From contig JANWWA010000007.1 in NCBI GenBank assembly GCA_025056565.1, positions 83,793-147,792 of the forward strand: a stretch of 64,000 nucleotides of DNA, written 5' to 3'. Each line of letters begins with the position of its first letter. Positions within the stretch are counted from its first letter, which is position 1. Shown here one piece after another: positions 55,852 through 63,564 of the stretch. Position numbers and translations under genes: made by a program. Under the pieces are notes generated by a model that saw nothing but the letters and a program-made list of their open reading frames with translations, did no database searches and was not told the DNA's origin. The stretch is from Chloroherpetonaceae bacterium (GTDB lineage Bacteria > Bacteroidota > Chlorobiia > Chlorobiales > Thermochlorobacteraceae).

Positions 55852-57349
55852 GCTTACCCTCCTTTTGAAAAATGGCTTCGACGACGGCTCGGTCGTCAAA
55901 CGGATACCTCACGCCACCCATCTCTTGGTAGGTCTCGTGTCCTTTGCCAGCTACCAGTAGAACATCGCCTTGACGAAGCAGCGAAATGCCGTATTCAATT
56001 GCGTCCTGCCGATTCGTAATGCGATAAGTGGGCTTGGTGTGCTGCAGCCCTGACTCAATGTCGTCCAAGATTTTCTCGGGGTCTTCGCTGCGAGGATTGT
56101 CCGATGTGAGAATTAGCACATCAGCAAGCTGCTCAGCGATACGTCCCATTTCAGGGCGTTTGCCTCTATCACGGTCGCCGCCGCAGCCAAAGAGCACAAT
56201 CAGTCGACCGCCTTGTGGTAGCACTTCGCGCAGAGTGCGAAGAACGTTCTCCAAAGCATCAGGCGAGTGGGCGTAGTCAATCACCGCACAGCGCTGGTCG
56301 CTTGACCAAACTTGCTCCATGCGACCACGCACACCTTTGCACTTCGATATGCCTTGAATGATGCGATGATGCTCAATCCCCAGAGCTAGGCCTGCAGAAT
56401 ACGCCGCCAAGATGTTGTAGAGATTGAATCGCCCAATCATTTCAAAGGAATGCGTGTGCAGCTCGCCTTGCACATTTAGAACAACCGATGTTGACCCCAA
56501 CTCATAGCGCAGAACCTTAGCAGAGACCGTAACGGCGTTTGGCTCACTGTGCGCTACTGCCCCATTGCTGCAAAGACCGTAGGTCATCACAGGAGCTGGG
56601 CAGTCGGCGACAATTCGCTTACTATATGCATCGTCCGCGTTTGTTATCGCTATGGCATCTTTATCCAAGCTGTCGAAGAGCCGTTTTTTGGCGCGAAAGT
56701 AGTTCTCCATCGTGCCATGAAAATCCAAGTGGTCGCGTGAGAGATTTGTGAAGACGGCCACTTGAAAACGAATGCCAACCGTGCGCTGCAGCGCTAGCGA
56801 ATGTGACGAGACTTCCATCACACAATGGGTGCAGCCAGCGTGAACCATTTTGTCAAAGAACTGGTGCAGCTCGACGGCTTCAGGCGTGGTGCGTTCTGCT
56901 TCCAAAATTTCATCGCCCAAGTGATACTCTACGGTGCCAATAAGCCCTGTCTTCCAACCGTTTGCCTCCAAGATGGACTTGATGAGGTAGCTGGTGGTAG
57001 TTTTGCCGTTTGTGCCCGTGATGCCGACGATGGTGAGCTTGTCGCTCACGTTGCCGTAGAAAGCTTTTGCCAAGACCGCCAGAGCCCAGCGCGAATCTGG
57101 CACGACGAAATAACTGCACTCTGGCACCAAAGTCGCAGGCAGTGCTTCGCATACAATACCGACAGCTCCGCACTGCACCGCTTGCTCGATGAAGCGATGT
57201 CCATCGGTCTTGAAGCCGCGAATCGCTACAAACAGTGCGCCAGGCGTGGCTTTGCGTGAGTCATAAACCACTGCTGCGACTTCTTTGTCGGCGTCAAGAT
57301 GATGCGTCTCTTTCGGCATCAAAAGCGATTGAACCTCACCAAGCTTCAT
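55835..57349 (-). CDS. murE: UDP-MurNAc-L-alanyl-D-glutamate--meso-diaminopimelate ligase
   Basis: Adds the third residue of the stem peptide, 504 residues. P-loop [46 protein letters not shown], and the specificity motif SDNPRSEDP, where DNPR indicates meso-diaminopimelate. ATG 57349 (MKLGEVQSLL) starts 2 nt after the ftsI stop; the open extension to 57373 would run into ftsI. Confidence 0.97.
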   Translation of the reverse strand: MKLGEVQSLLMPKETHHLDADKEVAAVVYDSRKATPGALFVAIRGFKTDGHRFIEQAVQCGAVGIVCEALPATLVPECSYFVVPDSRWALAVLAKAFYGNVSDKLTIVGITGTNGKTTTSYLIKSILEANGWKTGLIGTVEYHLGDEILEAERTTPEAVELHQFFDKMVHAGCTHCVMEVSSHSLALQRTVGIRFQVAVFTNLSRDHLDFHGTMENYFRAKKRLFDSLDKDAIAITNADDAYSKRIVADCPAPVMTYGLCSNGAVAHSEPNAVTVSAKVLRYELGSTSVVLNVQGELHTHSFEMIGRFNLYNILAAYSAGLALGIEHHRIIQGISKCKGVRGRMEQVWSSDQRCAVIDYAHSPDALENVLRTLREVLPQGGRLIVLFGCGGDRDRGKRPEMGRIAEQLADVLILTSDNPRSEDPEKILDDIESGLQHTKPTYRITNRQDAIEYGISLLRQGDVLLVAGKGHETYQEMGGVRYPFDDRAVVEAIFQKEGKRGRSF

Positions 57350-57351
57350 TT

Positions 57352-59496
57352 TTAATTCAAAATAAGCGTGCACACTTCCCCATCTGTGATTCTTTCACCT
57401 GCCTTCGGTGATTGTGCCACCACTTTCCCACTTTTTCCTTCAAGCTCAAGCCGTAAGCCCAAGCGACTCGCTTCAAACAAGGCGCGATCAGCGCGTAGCC
57501 CAATCAGCATCGGCATTCTTTTGGAGTGATGAGCCGATTCGTGATGCGCTATTTCGGAGAAAGTAAGAGGCACTTTTGTCCAAATAGGCACGCGCTTGCC
57601 AGCTTCAATGCCTTGTTGAAGCACGACTTGCTGCACGGGGTCATGCAAGGCATTATCACGGCGAAAGTCGAGCTTATGCAAGCGCAAAAACGCTTTGGCT
57701 TCTTCAGCAGAGAGACCGCACACATTTGGCACAATCACGCTTTGCACCGTGTCTAAGAAAATTTGCTCCCGTGAGGGTGGTAGCACGCGAGCCAGTTTAT
57801 CGCGATAGGTCTCACCTAAGGTGGAGAGCATTCGTCCACCGATGCTTGAAAAAACGGGTGCAGCGGCAATGCCGCCATAGTAGCCATTGGTTGGATTAAT
57901 CATCATCACCAGCACAGCAAATTCAGGTGCTTCGGCGGGGAAAAACCCAACGAACGAAGCAACATACCTGCCCGTGCGGTAATTGCCCGATTCCAACTGC
58001 TGGGCAGTGCCAGTTTTGCCTGCCACAGCAATACCTTCAATGCGCGCAGCGCGCCCTGTGCCGCTATCCACCACAGCCTTGAGATACTGGCGCAGCTCTT
58101 GTGCAACCTCCGACGAGAGCACACGTCGCCGCACAACAGGTGAGAAGGTTTCTACAACATTGCCCTCTCTAAGAATGCGCCGCACCACAAAGGGCTTCAT
58201 AAGCTCACCGCCATTGGCGACGGCGGCGTAAGCCGTAATGAGCTGAATTGGCGTAACCATGACTTCATAGCCATGCGCCATCCATGGCAGTGAGAGGCCT
58301 GACCACTCTTGCACAGGCTTCAGGCGCCCAGATACTTCACCCAGGAGGTCAATGCCAGTTTTTTCGCCAAAGCCAAAGGCTTTTGCTGTTGCATAGAATT
58401 TTTCTTTGCCTAATTTCAATGCGGTCTTGGCTGCGACAATGTTGCTCGAGTGTGCAATCGCCTGCCGAAATGTAACCGTCCCTAACTTCTCATGGTCAGT
58501 AATGACACGGTTCTGAATGCGGTAGCGACCGTTTTCGGCATAGATGCGCTCGTCAGGCTTCACCAGTTGATGCTGCACCGCTGCGGCTAACACCACAAGT
58601 TTGAATGTAGAGCCGGGCTCAAACGCATCAGTTACTGCACGGTTTCGTGTGGCTTCAGGGTGATAGGTTGTTTTCTGGTTCATATCAAAGTCGGGCACAT
58701 TTGCCAATGCTAAAATTTCACCAGTGTGCACATTCATCACGATGGCAATACCAGCACTTGCACCAGACCGCGCAACACCGTGCTGCAGCTCGTCTTCTAC
58801 AATCGCTTGCACATCAGCATCAATCGTTAGCTCAACATCATATCCTGCAATCGCATCTGAATGCGGAGCGCCTACGGCAGGGAATGCTGTGCCACGTGCC
58901 GTGCGCTGCATAGTGAGAAATCCATCTTTGCCGCGTAGCCACTCGTCTAATTGCTTTTCAAGACCACTAATGCCACGATTATCCGCATCTACAAAGCCAA
59001 TTACATGCGACGCCAAATTTTCATAGCGCCGATGCACATCTTTTCGCACAATTAGACCCGCATCGCTTAGTGTCAGCAGTGCTTCCACTTTGGATGGCGG
59101 TTGATTGCGTTCTAGCCAGACAAAGCGCGTCTGTTCACTGAGCTTTTTGAGATAGTATTCCTTCGGCTTGCCAAAGACGCGTGCAAAAGCTGCAGCGACT
59201 GAATCTTTATCCTCCAAAAGTTTAGGGTCAGCAGCAAATGAGACCGTTGTGATGCTGCTGGCGAGCCGTCTGCCATAGCGGTCTAAAATGCTGCCGCGCA
59301 GCGCAGGGATGGTCGCCTTAAATTCATACTGCCGCTGGGCGCGTTCACGATATTCTGCAGCGTTCAGGATTTGCACCCAAATGAGCCGAACGATGACGCC
59401 AAGAGCTAGTAGTGCCATCCCCCCAAAAACCAGCATCAGGCGAATTTTCTCCTCCTTTTGCTGCAGGGCCTTCTCGCTTTTCTCTGTGTGTGCCAT
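57352..59496 (-). CDS. ftsI: Septal transpeptidase FtsI (PBP3-type) with two PASTA domains
   Basis: Class B penicillin-binding protein that crosslinks septal peptidoglycan, 714 residues. One N-terminal membrane helix (about 20-42), a dimerisation domain, then the transpeptidase with the active Ser296 in EPGSTFKLV, SSN (AHSSNIVAAK) and KTG (VAGKTGTAQQ). After it come two PASTA repeats (about 580-645 and 655-714), as in SpoVD/PBP2x of Gram-positives and some Bacteroidota-Chlorobi proteins. ATG 59496 (MAHTEKSEK) is preferred over a TTG two codons earlier. Confidence 0.96.
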   Translation of the reverse strand: MAHTEKSEKALQQKEEKIRLMLVFGGMALLALGVIVRLIWVQILNAAEYRERAQRQYEFKATIPALRGSILDRYGRRLASSITTVSFAADPKLLEDKDSVAAAFARVFGKPKEYYLKKLSEQTRFVWLERNQPPSKVEALLTLSDAGLIVRKDVHRRYENLASHVIGFVDADNRGISGLEKQLDEWLRGKDGFLTMQRTARGTAFPAVGAPHSDAIAGYDVELTIDADVQAIVEDELQHGVARSGASAGIAIVMNVHTGEILALANVPDFDMNQKTTYHPEATRNRAVTDAFEPGSTFKLVVLAAAVQHQLVKPDERIYAENGRYRIQNRVITDHEKLGTVTFRQAIAHSSNIVAAKTALKLGKEKFYATAKAFGFGEKTGIDLLGEVSGRLKPVQEWSGLSLPWMAHGYEVMVTPIQLITAYAAVANGGELMKPFVVRRILREGNVVETFSPVVRRRVLSSEVAQELRQYLKAVVDSGTGRAARIEGIAVAGKTGTAQQLESGNYRTGRYVASFVGFFPAEAPEFAVLVMMINPTNGYYGGIAAAPVFSSIGGRMLSTLGETYRDKLARVLPPSREQIFLDTVQSVIVPNVCGLSAEEAKAFLRLHKLDFRRDNALHDPVQQVVLQQGIEAGKRVPIWTKVPLTFSEIAHHESAHHSKRMPMLIGLRADRALFEASRLGLRLELEGKSGKVVAQSPKAGERITDGEVCTLILN

Positions 59497-59578
59497 ATCC
59501 AACCGCGTATTTCCTTCGGCAGAGAGAGCCCGCCTCTATGTCGGCCTTAGAGCACGGGCTTACTTGCCGCAGGATTGA

Positions 59579-60091
59579 CTACTTATCGCTTTTCAGCTCC
59601 ACAGGTGGTTCAGTCTTGTAGCGCAAGCCTAATCTCTTATAAGCCTCTGCGCTGATATGCTCAACGCGTTGCAAGGCTTTAAGCTGACTTTCCAGCTCTA
59701 CATTGAGACTGCGTGCCGCTTCGATTTCTTTCTTAAGGGCTTCAGTCTCGCCCGAGAGACGATTAATTGAAATCACGTTGTAGATGTAAAGCGCCAAGAC
59801 CAGCGTAATGCCAGCAATAAAGAGAAATGTGCGCAGGTTAAGGATTGATTCGACCTTCTCCTGAGCCTTTTCACGAAGTTTTTTCTTCGGCGCTTCGGTT
59901 GGTGCAACTGGTGCCGACTCAGTTTGTGCAGTGCTGCCCACAAACGCGGAGTGTTCACCAACTTGGGTTGTGCAGCCAAATGGTCCCGGCAATGGCTCGG
60001 GATTGGGCGTATCGAACACAGGCACATCGGCATATTCAGTGCGTGCATTCAGGGTGCTGAACACCGTATCGGGTAGAGATGCTTGCTTCAT
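59579..60091 (-). CDS. ftsL: FtsL-like bitopic divisome protein
   Basis: A 170-residue protein in the canonical ftsL position between rsmH and ftsI. The first 90 residues are hydrophilic and Pro/Thr-rich. One membrane helix (about 93-113, LFIAGITLVLALYIYNVI) leads into a periplasmic coiled coil (ETEALKKEIEAARSLNVELES) and a tail with AYKRLGLRY. Sequence identity in this family is low, so the assignment rests on topology and gene order. The cytoplasmic part is longer than usual. Confidence 0.85.
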   Translation of the reverse strand: MKQASLPDTVFSTLNARTEYADVPVFDTPNPEPLPGPFGCTTQVGEHSAFVGSTAQTESAPVAPTEAPKKKLREKAQEKVESILNLRTFLFIAGITLVLALYIYNVISINRLSGETEALKKEIEAARSLNVELESQLKALQRVEHISAEAYKRLGLRYKTEPPVELKSDK

Positions 60092-60128
60092 GACTTCTCC
60101 TTTTTCGGTTTAATGCTTAGCCTTTTAC

Positions 60129-61085
60129 TTACAACTTCTCCGCAATGCGCAACTTAGCACTGCGAGCTCTGGTGTTGGCAGCAATTTCAGCTGCGGTGGG
60201 CACAATAGGCTTTTTGGTAATGAGCCGCAGCGTTGCAGCGCGAATCGGGGCTGTGAGCGGCATGCCCTTCTCTCCCCAGTCGTCACGCGAGTGCGTGCGC
60301 ATAAATTGCTTGACCAGCCTATCTTCCAGTGAGTGATAGGCAATTACAGCTAATCGCCCCTTCGGTGCCAAGATTTTGTGTGCTGCGCCTAAGGCTTGCT
60401 CGAGTGCTTGAAGCTCCTGATTGACTTCAATGCGCAGTGCTTGAAACACACGTGCCAGCGTTTTAGTCTGAGCAAGTGGTGAAGCAGGCACTGCTGCGCG
60501 CACCAGTGCAGCCAGTGCATCAGTGGTCTCAATAGGTGCAGTGCGCCGTGCAGCCACAATTTGCCTTACGATTTTTCGCGCCGCAGGCTCCTCGCCATAC
60601 TTGCGCAGCACTCTCAGAAGCTCCGCTTCACTATAATGATTCACCACCGCCTTTGCCGTGAGCACCTGCGTTGCACTCATTCGCATATCGAGCGGTCCAG
60701 ACTTCTGGAAACTGAAGCCGCGTTCTGCCGTGTCGAGCTGGTGCGAGGAGACGCCCAAATCCAGCAAAACACCCTGAGCAGCCTGACTTGGCCCGACGAG
60801 GTCGTAGAAAACCGTATCTAATTCAGCAAAATTGTGCTCCACAGCACGAAAGTGCCCTGAAAACTTTGGCAAAAGTCGTGCAGAGGCTGCTGCAAGTGCC
60901 TCACGGTCGCGGTCAATGCCAATTACCAAAGAACGCTCGAGCCAACCGTTTGCTTGCAAGGCTTCAAGCAAGCCTTCGCTATGTCCGCCACCACCCAGGG
61001 TGCCGTCAATGTAAATACCTGCCTGAGTAACCAGTCCTGCAACACTCTCGCGCAAAAGAACTGGCAAGTGCTGGAACGCCGTCAT
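60129..61085 (-). CDS. rsmH: 16S rRNA (cytosine-1402 N4) methyltransferase RsmH
   Basis: SAM-dependent enzyme modifying the ribosomal decoding centre, 318 residues. SAM-binding GTLGGGGHSEGLL, VIGIDRDREAL, GVLLDLGVSSHQLD, the family block LDMRMS and late AVIAYHSLEDRLVKQF. It starts 2 nt after mraZ, the usual pair at the head of the dcw cluster. Confidence 0.98.
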   Translation of the reverse strand: MTAFQHLPVLLRESVAGLVTQAGIYIDGTLGGGGHSEGLLEALQANGWLERSLVIGIDRDREALAAASARLLPKFSGHFRAVEHNFAELDTVFYDLVGPSQAAQGVLLDLGVSSHQLDTAERGFSFQKSGPLDMRMSATQVLTAKAVVNHYSEAELLRVLRKYGEEPAARKIVRQIVAARRTAPIETTDALAALVRAAVPASPLAQTKTLARVFQALRIEVNQELQALEQALGAAHKILAPKGRLAVIAYHSLEDRLVKQFMRTHSRDDWGEKGMPLTAPIRAATLRLITKKPIVPTAAEIAANTRARSAKLRIAEKL

Positions 61086-61087
61086 AC

Positions 61088-61531
61088 TTACCCTAATACA
61101 CGCTGCGTCAAGGTCTCAAAATCTTCAGCTGGACGGTTCAGAAACTCCCGCAATCGGTCCGGATTCCAAAGCTCAATTTTGTTTTCGGCTCCGATGAGCA
61201 CCACCTCTTTGGTGATGCTACACTCTTCCAAAAAACGCTTCGGTAAGCTAATCCGTCCACTTTTGTCTAACTCCACTTCATCGAGATTGGCATAGATAAA
61301 GGTCTTTAGAAGCCGTTCCTCAGGATTGAAGTCGGAAAGCTGCTCAAGTTTTTTTTTCTGTTCTTTCCAACTGACTTCTTCATAAAGCTCCAAATTGCCG
61401 CGTGGCGTCTTGACCAAAATGAGCGGCGTGCCTGGCTTGTCGCTGATCATCTTTCGGCGAAAGCGAGCAGGAATCATCAGCCGCCCCTTGTCATCGAGAT
61501 TGTATTGCTCTGTTCCCCTGAACTCTGGCAT
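61088..61531 (-). CDS. mraZ: Transcriptional regulator MraZ
   Basis: First gene of the dcw cluster, 147 residues with two SpoVT/AbrB-like halves, each with a DKxGR motif: LDDKGRLMIPARFRR and LDKSGRISLPKRFLEE. MraZ forms rings and binds TGGG boxes upstream of itself to repress the cluster. A matching set of three boxes lies at 61592-61616. Confidence 0.97.
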   Translation of the reverse strand: MPEFRGTEQYNLDDKGRLMIPARFRRKMISDKPGTPLILVKTPRGNLELYEEVSWKEQKKKLEQLSDFNPEERLLKTFIYANLDEVELDKSGRISLPKRFLEECSITKEVVLIGAENKIELWNPDRLREFLNRPAEDFETLTQRVLG

Positions 61532-61591
61532 AAACCACGCGTTGAGTCGCTTTGCTGCCGACCTGTGCCAATCTCTTTACATTCTATGTTT

Positions 61592-61616
61592 TCCAAAATT
61601 TCCCACTTTTTCCCAC
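61592..61616 (-). promoter_or_regulatory. MraZ operator (three 10-nt-spaced boxes)
   Basis: On the minus strand TGGGA-N5-TGGGA-N5-TGGAA (61616 down to 61592), the direct-repeat pattern bound by MraZ in other bacteria, 61 nt before the mraZ start. The third box has one deviation (TGGAA). It probably sets autoregulation of the whole cluster. Confidence 0.75.
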
Positions 61617-61775
61617 AACAGCAATTTACAAAAAAGAAAATGGAAAAATCAAAGCCATGGTGCCAATTTTTTGCAGATTTTTCAAGGATTTTTAGATTTT
61701 TGACCGAGTGCGAAAGGCGGCAGAAATCAGCCTAAAAAGCTTGGCTGTAAGGAAAATTGTTGCTAATGGAGCAAA

Positions 61776-61800
61776 AATACTGAACGTTTTGTTCAGTATT
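61776..61800. promoter_or_regulatory. Operator 1 of the LexA-like gene
   Basis: AATACTGAAC and GTTCAGTATT form a perfect 10-bp inverted repeat around GTTTT. The GAAC...GTTC halves resemble SOS boxes, but with a 5-nt spacer. It lies 62 nt before the repressor start codon. No T run follows, so a protein-binding site is more likely than a terminator. Confidence 0.75.
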
Positions 61801-61813
61801 CAGAAAAAGCAAG

Positions 61814-61830
61814 CTGAACATTTTGTTCAG
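61814..61830. promoter_or_regulatory. Operator 2 of the LexA-like gene
   Basis: CTGAAC and GTTCAG flank ATTTT: the same core as operator 1 with shorter arms. The two dyad centres are 34 bp apart, about three helical turns, as expected for cooperative binding on one face of the DNA. Confidence 0.72.
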
Positions 61831-61861
61831 TATCTTCTTGAAAGCAAAGGTGGGGTGAGTG

Positions 61862-62539
61862 ATGGAAAAACTGGCGACTCTAACCGAAGCGCAGAACCGC
61901 TGCTTTAATTTTTTGGTGCGCTATGTAGCAGAGCATCGGCGTGCTCCAAGCATCCGTGAAATTGGTGCAGCGTTAGGCTATGCCTCAACGAATGCCGTGT
62001 CGCAAACTTTAGAGGCGCTGGCGGCAAAGGGCTACATTCGTCGCCGCAAGGGGGCGCGTCAGATTGAAATTCTTTATCGCGATGAATTTTCTCCGCTAAA
62101 CCAGACGGGGTCGCCTGTGCCAGCACAAGCTGTGCCCGTAATGAAACTCGATACCTCGCAGCGGCGACTTCAACTGGTGCCACGTGGTGTATTGCACCTT
62201 GATGCAGCGCAACTGGGTAAGGGCGAGTTTTGTATCTGCTTGAACGATGATGACGGAATGGACAAAGCCGGAATTTTCAAAGGGGATTGGATTGTCTTGC
62301 ATCGCCGCCCGATTCTGGAGTCTGAAAGAGGGGTCTTGGTGGGCGTCGCCGATGGCGACACATTCATCGTGCGCCGACACTATGTCACGAATGGGCGTAT
62401 TCAACTAGTGGCGGCCAACCGCTCTTACACCGAGCGCTTCATCAAGCCACAAGACCCATCATCAATGCAGGTGCTCGGGGCAGTCAAAATGGTAATTCGG
62501 AAAATTCAGCCGCTCCAAACACTGCCAAACGCTTCGTAA
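61862..62539 (+). CDS. LexA-like repressor with inactive S24 peptidase domain
   Basis: A 225-residue protein of LexA layout. Residues 1-70 are the winged-helix LexA DNA-binding domain (PSIREIGAALGYAS, VSQTLEALAAKGYIRRRKGARQIEI). Residues about 90-215 are a peptidase S24-like domain. The catalytic Ser of the usual GDSM motif is Gly132 (DDDGMDKAGIFKGD) and the catalytic Lys is Arg171 (FIVRRH). No Ala-Gly cleavage pair is seen between the domains. Self-cleavage, and so classical SOS induction, should be impossible. Some cyanobacterial LexA proteins are likewise non-cleavable. ATG 61862 follows a G-rich Shine-Dalgarno. Two operators upstream suggest autoregulation. Forms an operon with the next gene. 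Confidence 0.88.
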   Translation: MEKLATLTEAQNRCFNFLVRYVAEHRRAPSIREIGAALGYASTNAVSQTLEALAAKGYIRRRKGARQIEILYRDEFSPLNQTGSPVPAQAVPVMKLDTSQRRLQLVPRGVLHLDAAQLGKGEFCICLNDDDGMDKAGIFKGDWIVLHRRPILESERGVLVGVADGDTFIVRRHYVTNGRIQLVAANRSYTERFIKPQDPSSMQVLGAVKMVIRKIQPLQTLPNAS

Positions 62540-62541
62540 CA

Positions 62542-63441
62542 ATGAAGACGCTGATGCTCTCGGTGGCCAAGTTAGACCGTTTGATAGAAGGCTTTCTGTC
62601 TGATTTTCTAAGAGGCAAAAGTGCCGAAACATCTGGCACATATCAGCGTGCCCTGCGAGAATTTCAGCGCTACTTTGCCGTTGCGCAAACGTGGTTTCAA
62701 TTTCGTCCCGAAGATATTGAGGAGTACAAGCGATACTTGATGGAAGAGCGCCGACTCAGTCAAGTATCTGTTTCCACTTATCTAACATCACTGCGTCGAC
62801 TTTTGGACTACTTCGTCTCGCAAGACCTGCTGGATGAAAACCCTGCGCGTCAAGTCAAGGGCAATCGGCGTCCTGTGCACCACACCGCAGGCACGCTCAC
62901 TGAGGCGGAGGTGAAAAAGCTCCTATCTGTAATTCCAACAGAGAAGTTGCAAGACCATCGTGATGCAATTACCGTGCGCCTAATGCTGGAAGCAGCTGTC
63001 TCCGAGCACGAACTGGTAAAAGCCAATGTAGAAGACCTAAAAAAGTTTTCAACGCACTATGTGCTCTATGTGCAAGGCAAAGGCAAAAAGACCAAAGAAG
63101 ATACAGTTGAAGTGCCACTCTCGCTGGGGCAGGAGATAGAAGCCTATTTGGAACGTCGGCAACCGCTCTATCCACTGTCACCGCTTCTAGCTAGCCACAG
63201 CCGTCGCATCAGTGAAGCGCGTATGACCACACGCGCATTGAATTATCGCATTAATCACTGGTTGCAGGTTGCAGGCATTGTGCGCGACAATATCACGCCG
63301 CACAGCTTGCGCCACACGGCTGCAAAACTCTGGCTCGAGCGCGATGGGCTGTCGCTAGAAGAAGTGCGCCGCCGTATGCGACACGGAATGATTGCAACGA
63401 CGAAAATCTATACGCTGCCGCCCGATGCTGTGCAAATCTGA
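62542..63441 (+). CDS. XerC/D-like tyrosine recombinase lacking the first catalytic arginine
   Basis: A 299-residue protein with the two-domain XerC/D layout: SAM-like N-terminal core-binding domain (about 10-105) and catalytic domain. Present: Lys180/182 in QGKGKK, His254 and Arg257 in HSLRH, His281 (RRMRHG) and the nucleophile Tyr290 (TTKIYT). Aligned without gaps to E. coli XerD as I recall it, the Arg of TGLRVSEL is Ser154 (AAVSEHEL). Without this Arg, strand cleavage should be greatly reduced, so it may be a DNA-binding relic or a regulator. It starts 2 nt after the LexA-like gene. Confidence 0.85.
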   Translation: MKTLMLSVAKLDRLIEGFLSDFLRGKSAETSGTYQRALREFQRYFAVAQTWFQFRPEDIEEYKRYLMEERRLSQVSVSTYLTSLRRLLDYFVSQDLLDENPARQVKGNRRPVHHTAGTLTEAEVKKLLSVIPTEKLQDHRDAITVRLMLEAAVSEHELVKANVEDLKKFSTHYVLYVQGKGKKTKEDTVEVPLSLGQEIEAYLERRQPLYPLSPLLASHSRRISEARMTTRALNYRINHWLQVAGIVRDNITPHSLRHTAAKLWLERDGLSLEEVRRRMRHGMIATTKIYTLPPDAVQI

Positions 63442-63564
63442 CATTAGGGCATAGCAAAGCATGCGCAAGAGAAACCATGAAATTTCCAAGCGATTTTTTC
63501 AAAAAGTTTTGATTAAACTTCGCCGTTTTTGAACTGTTTCTGCTAACCCTATCGCAGTTTTCCA

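Noticed and set aside
62542..63441. Integrase as a sign of a prophage or genomic island
   Set aside because: It has lost a catalytic Arg, no attachment repeats or phage genes are nearby, and the neighbours are housekeeping genes.
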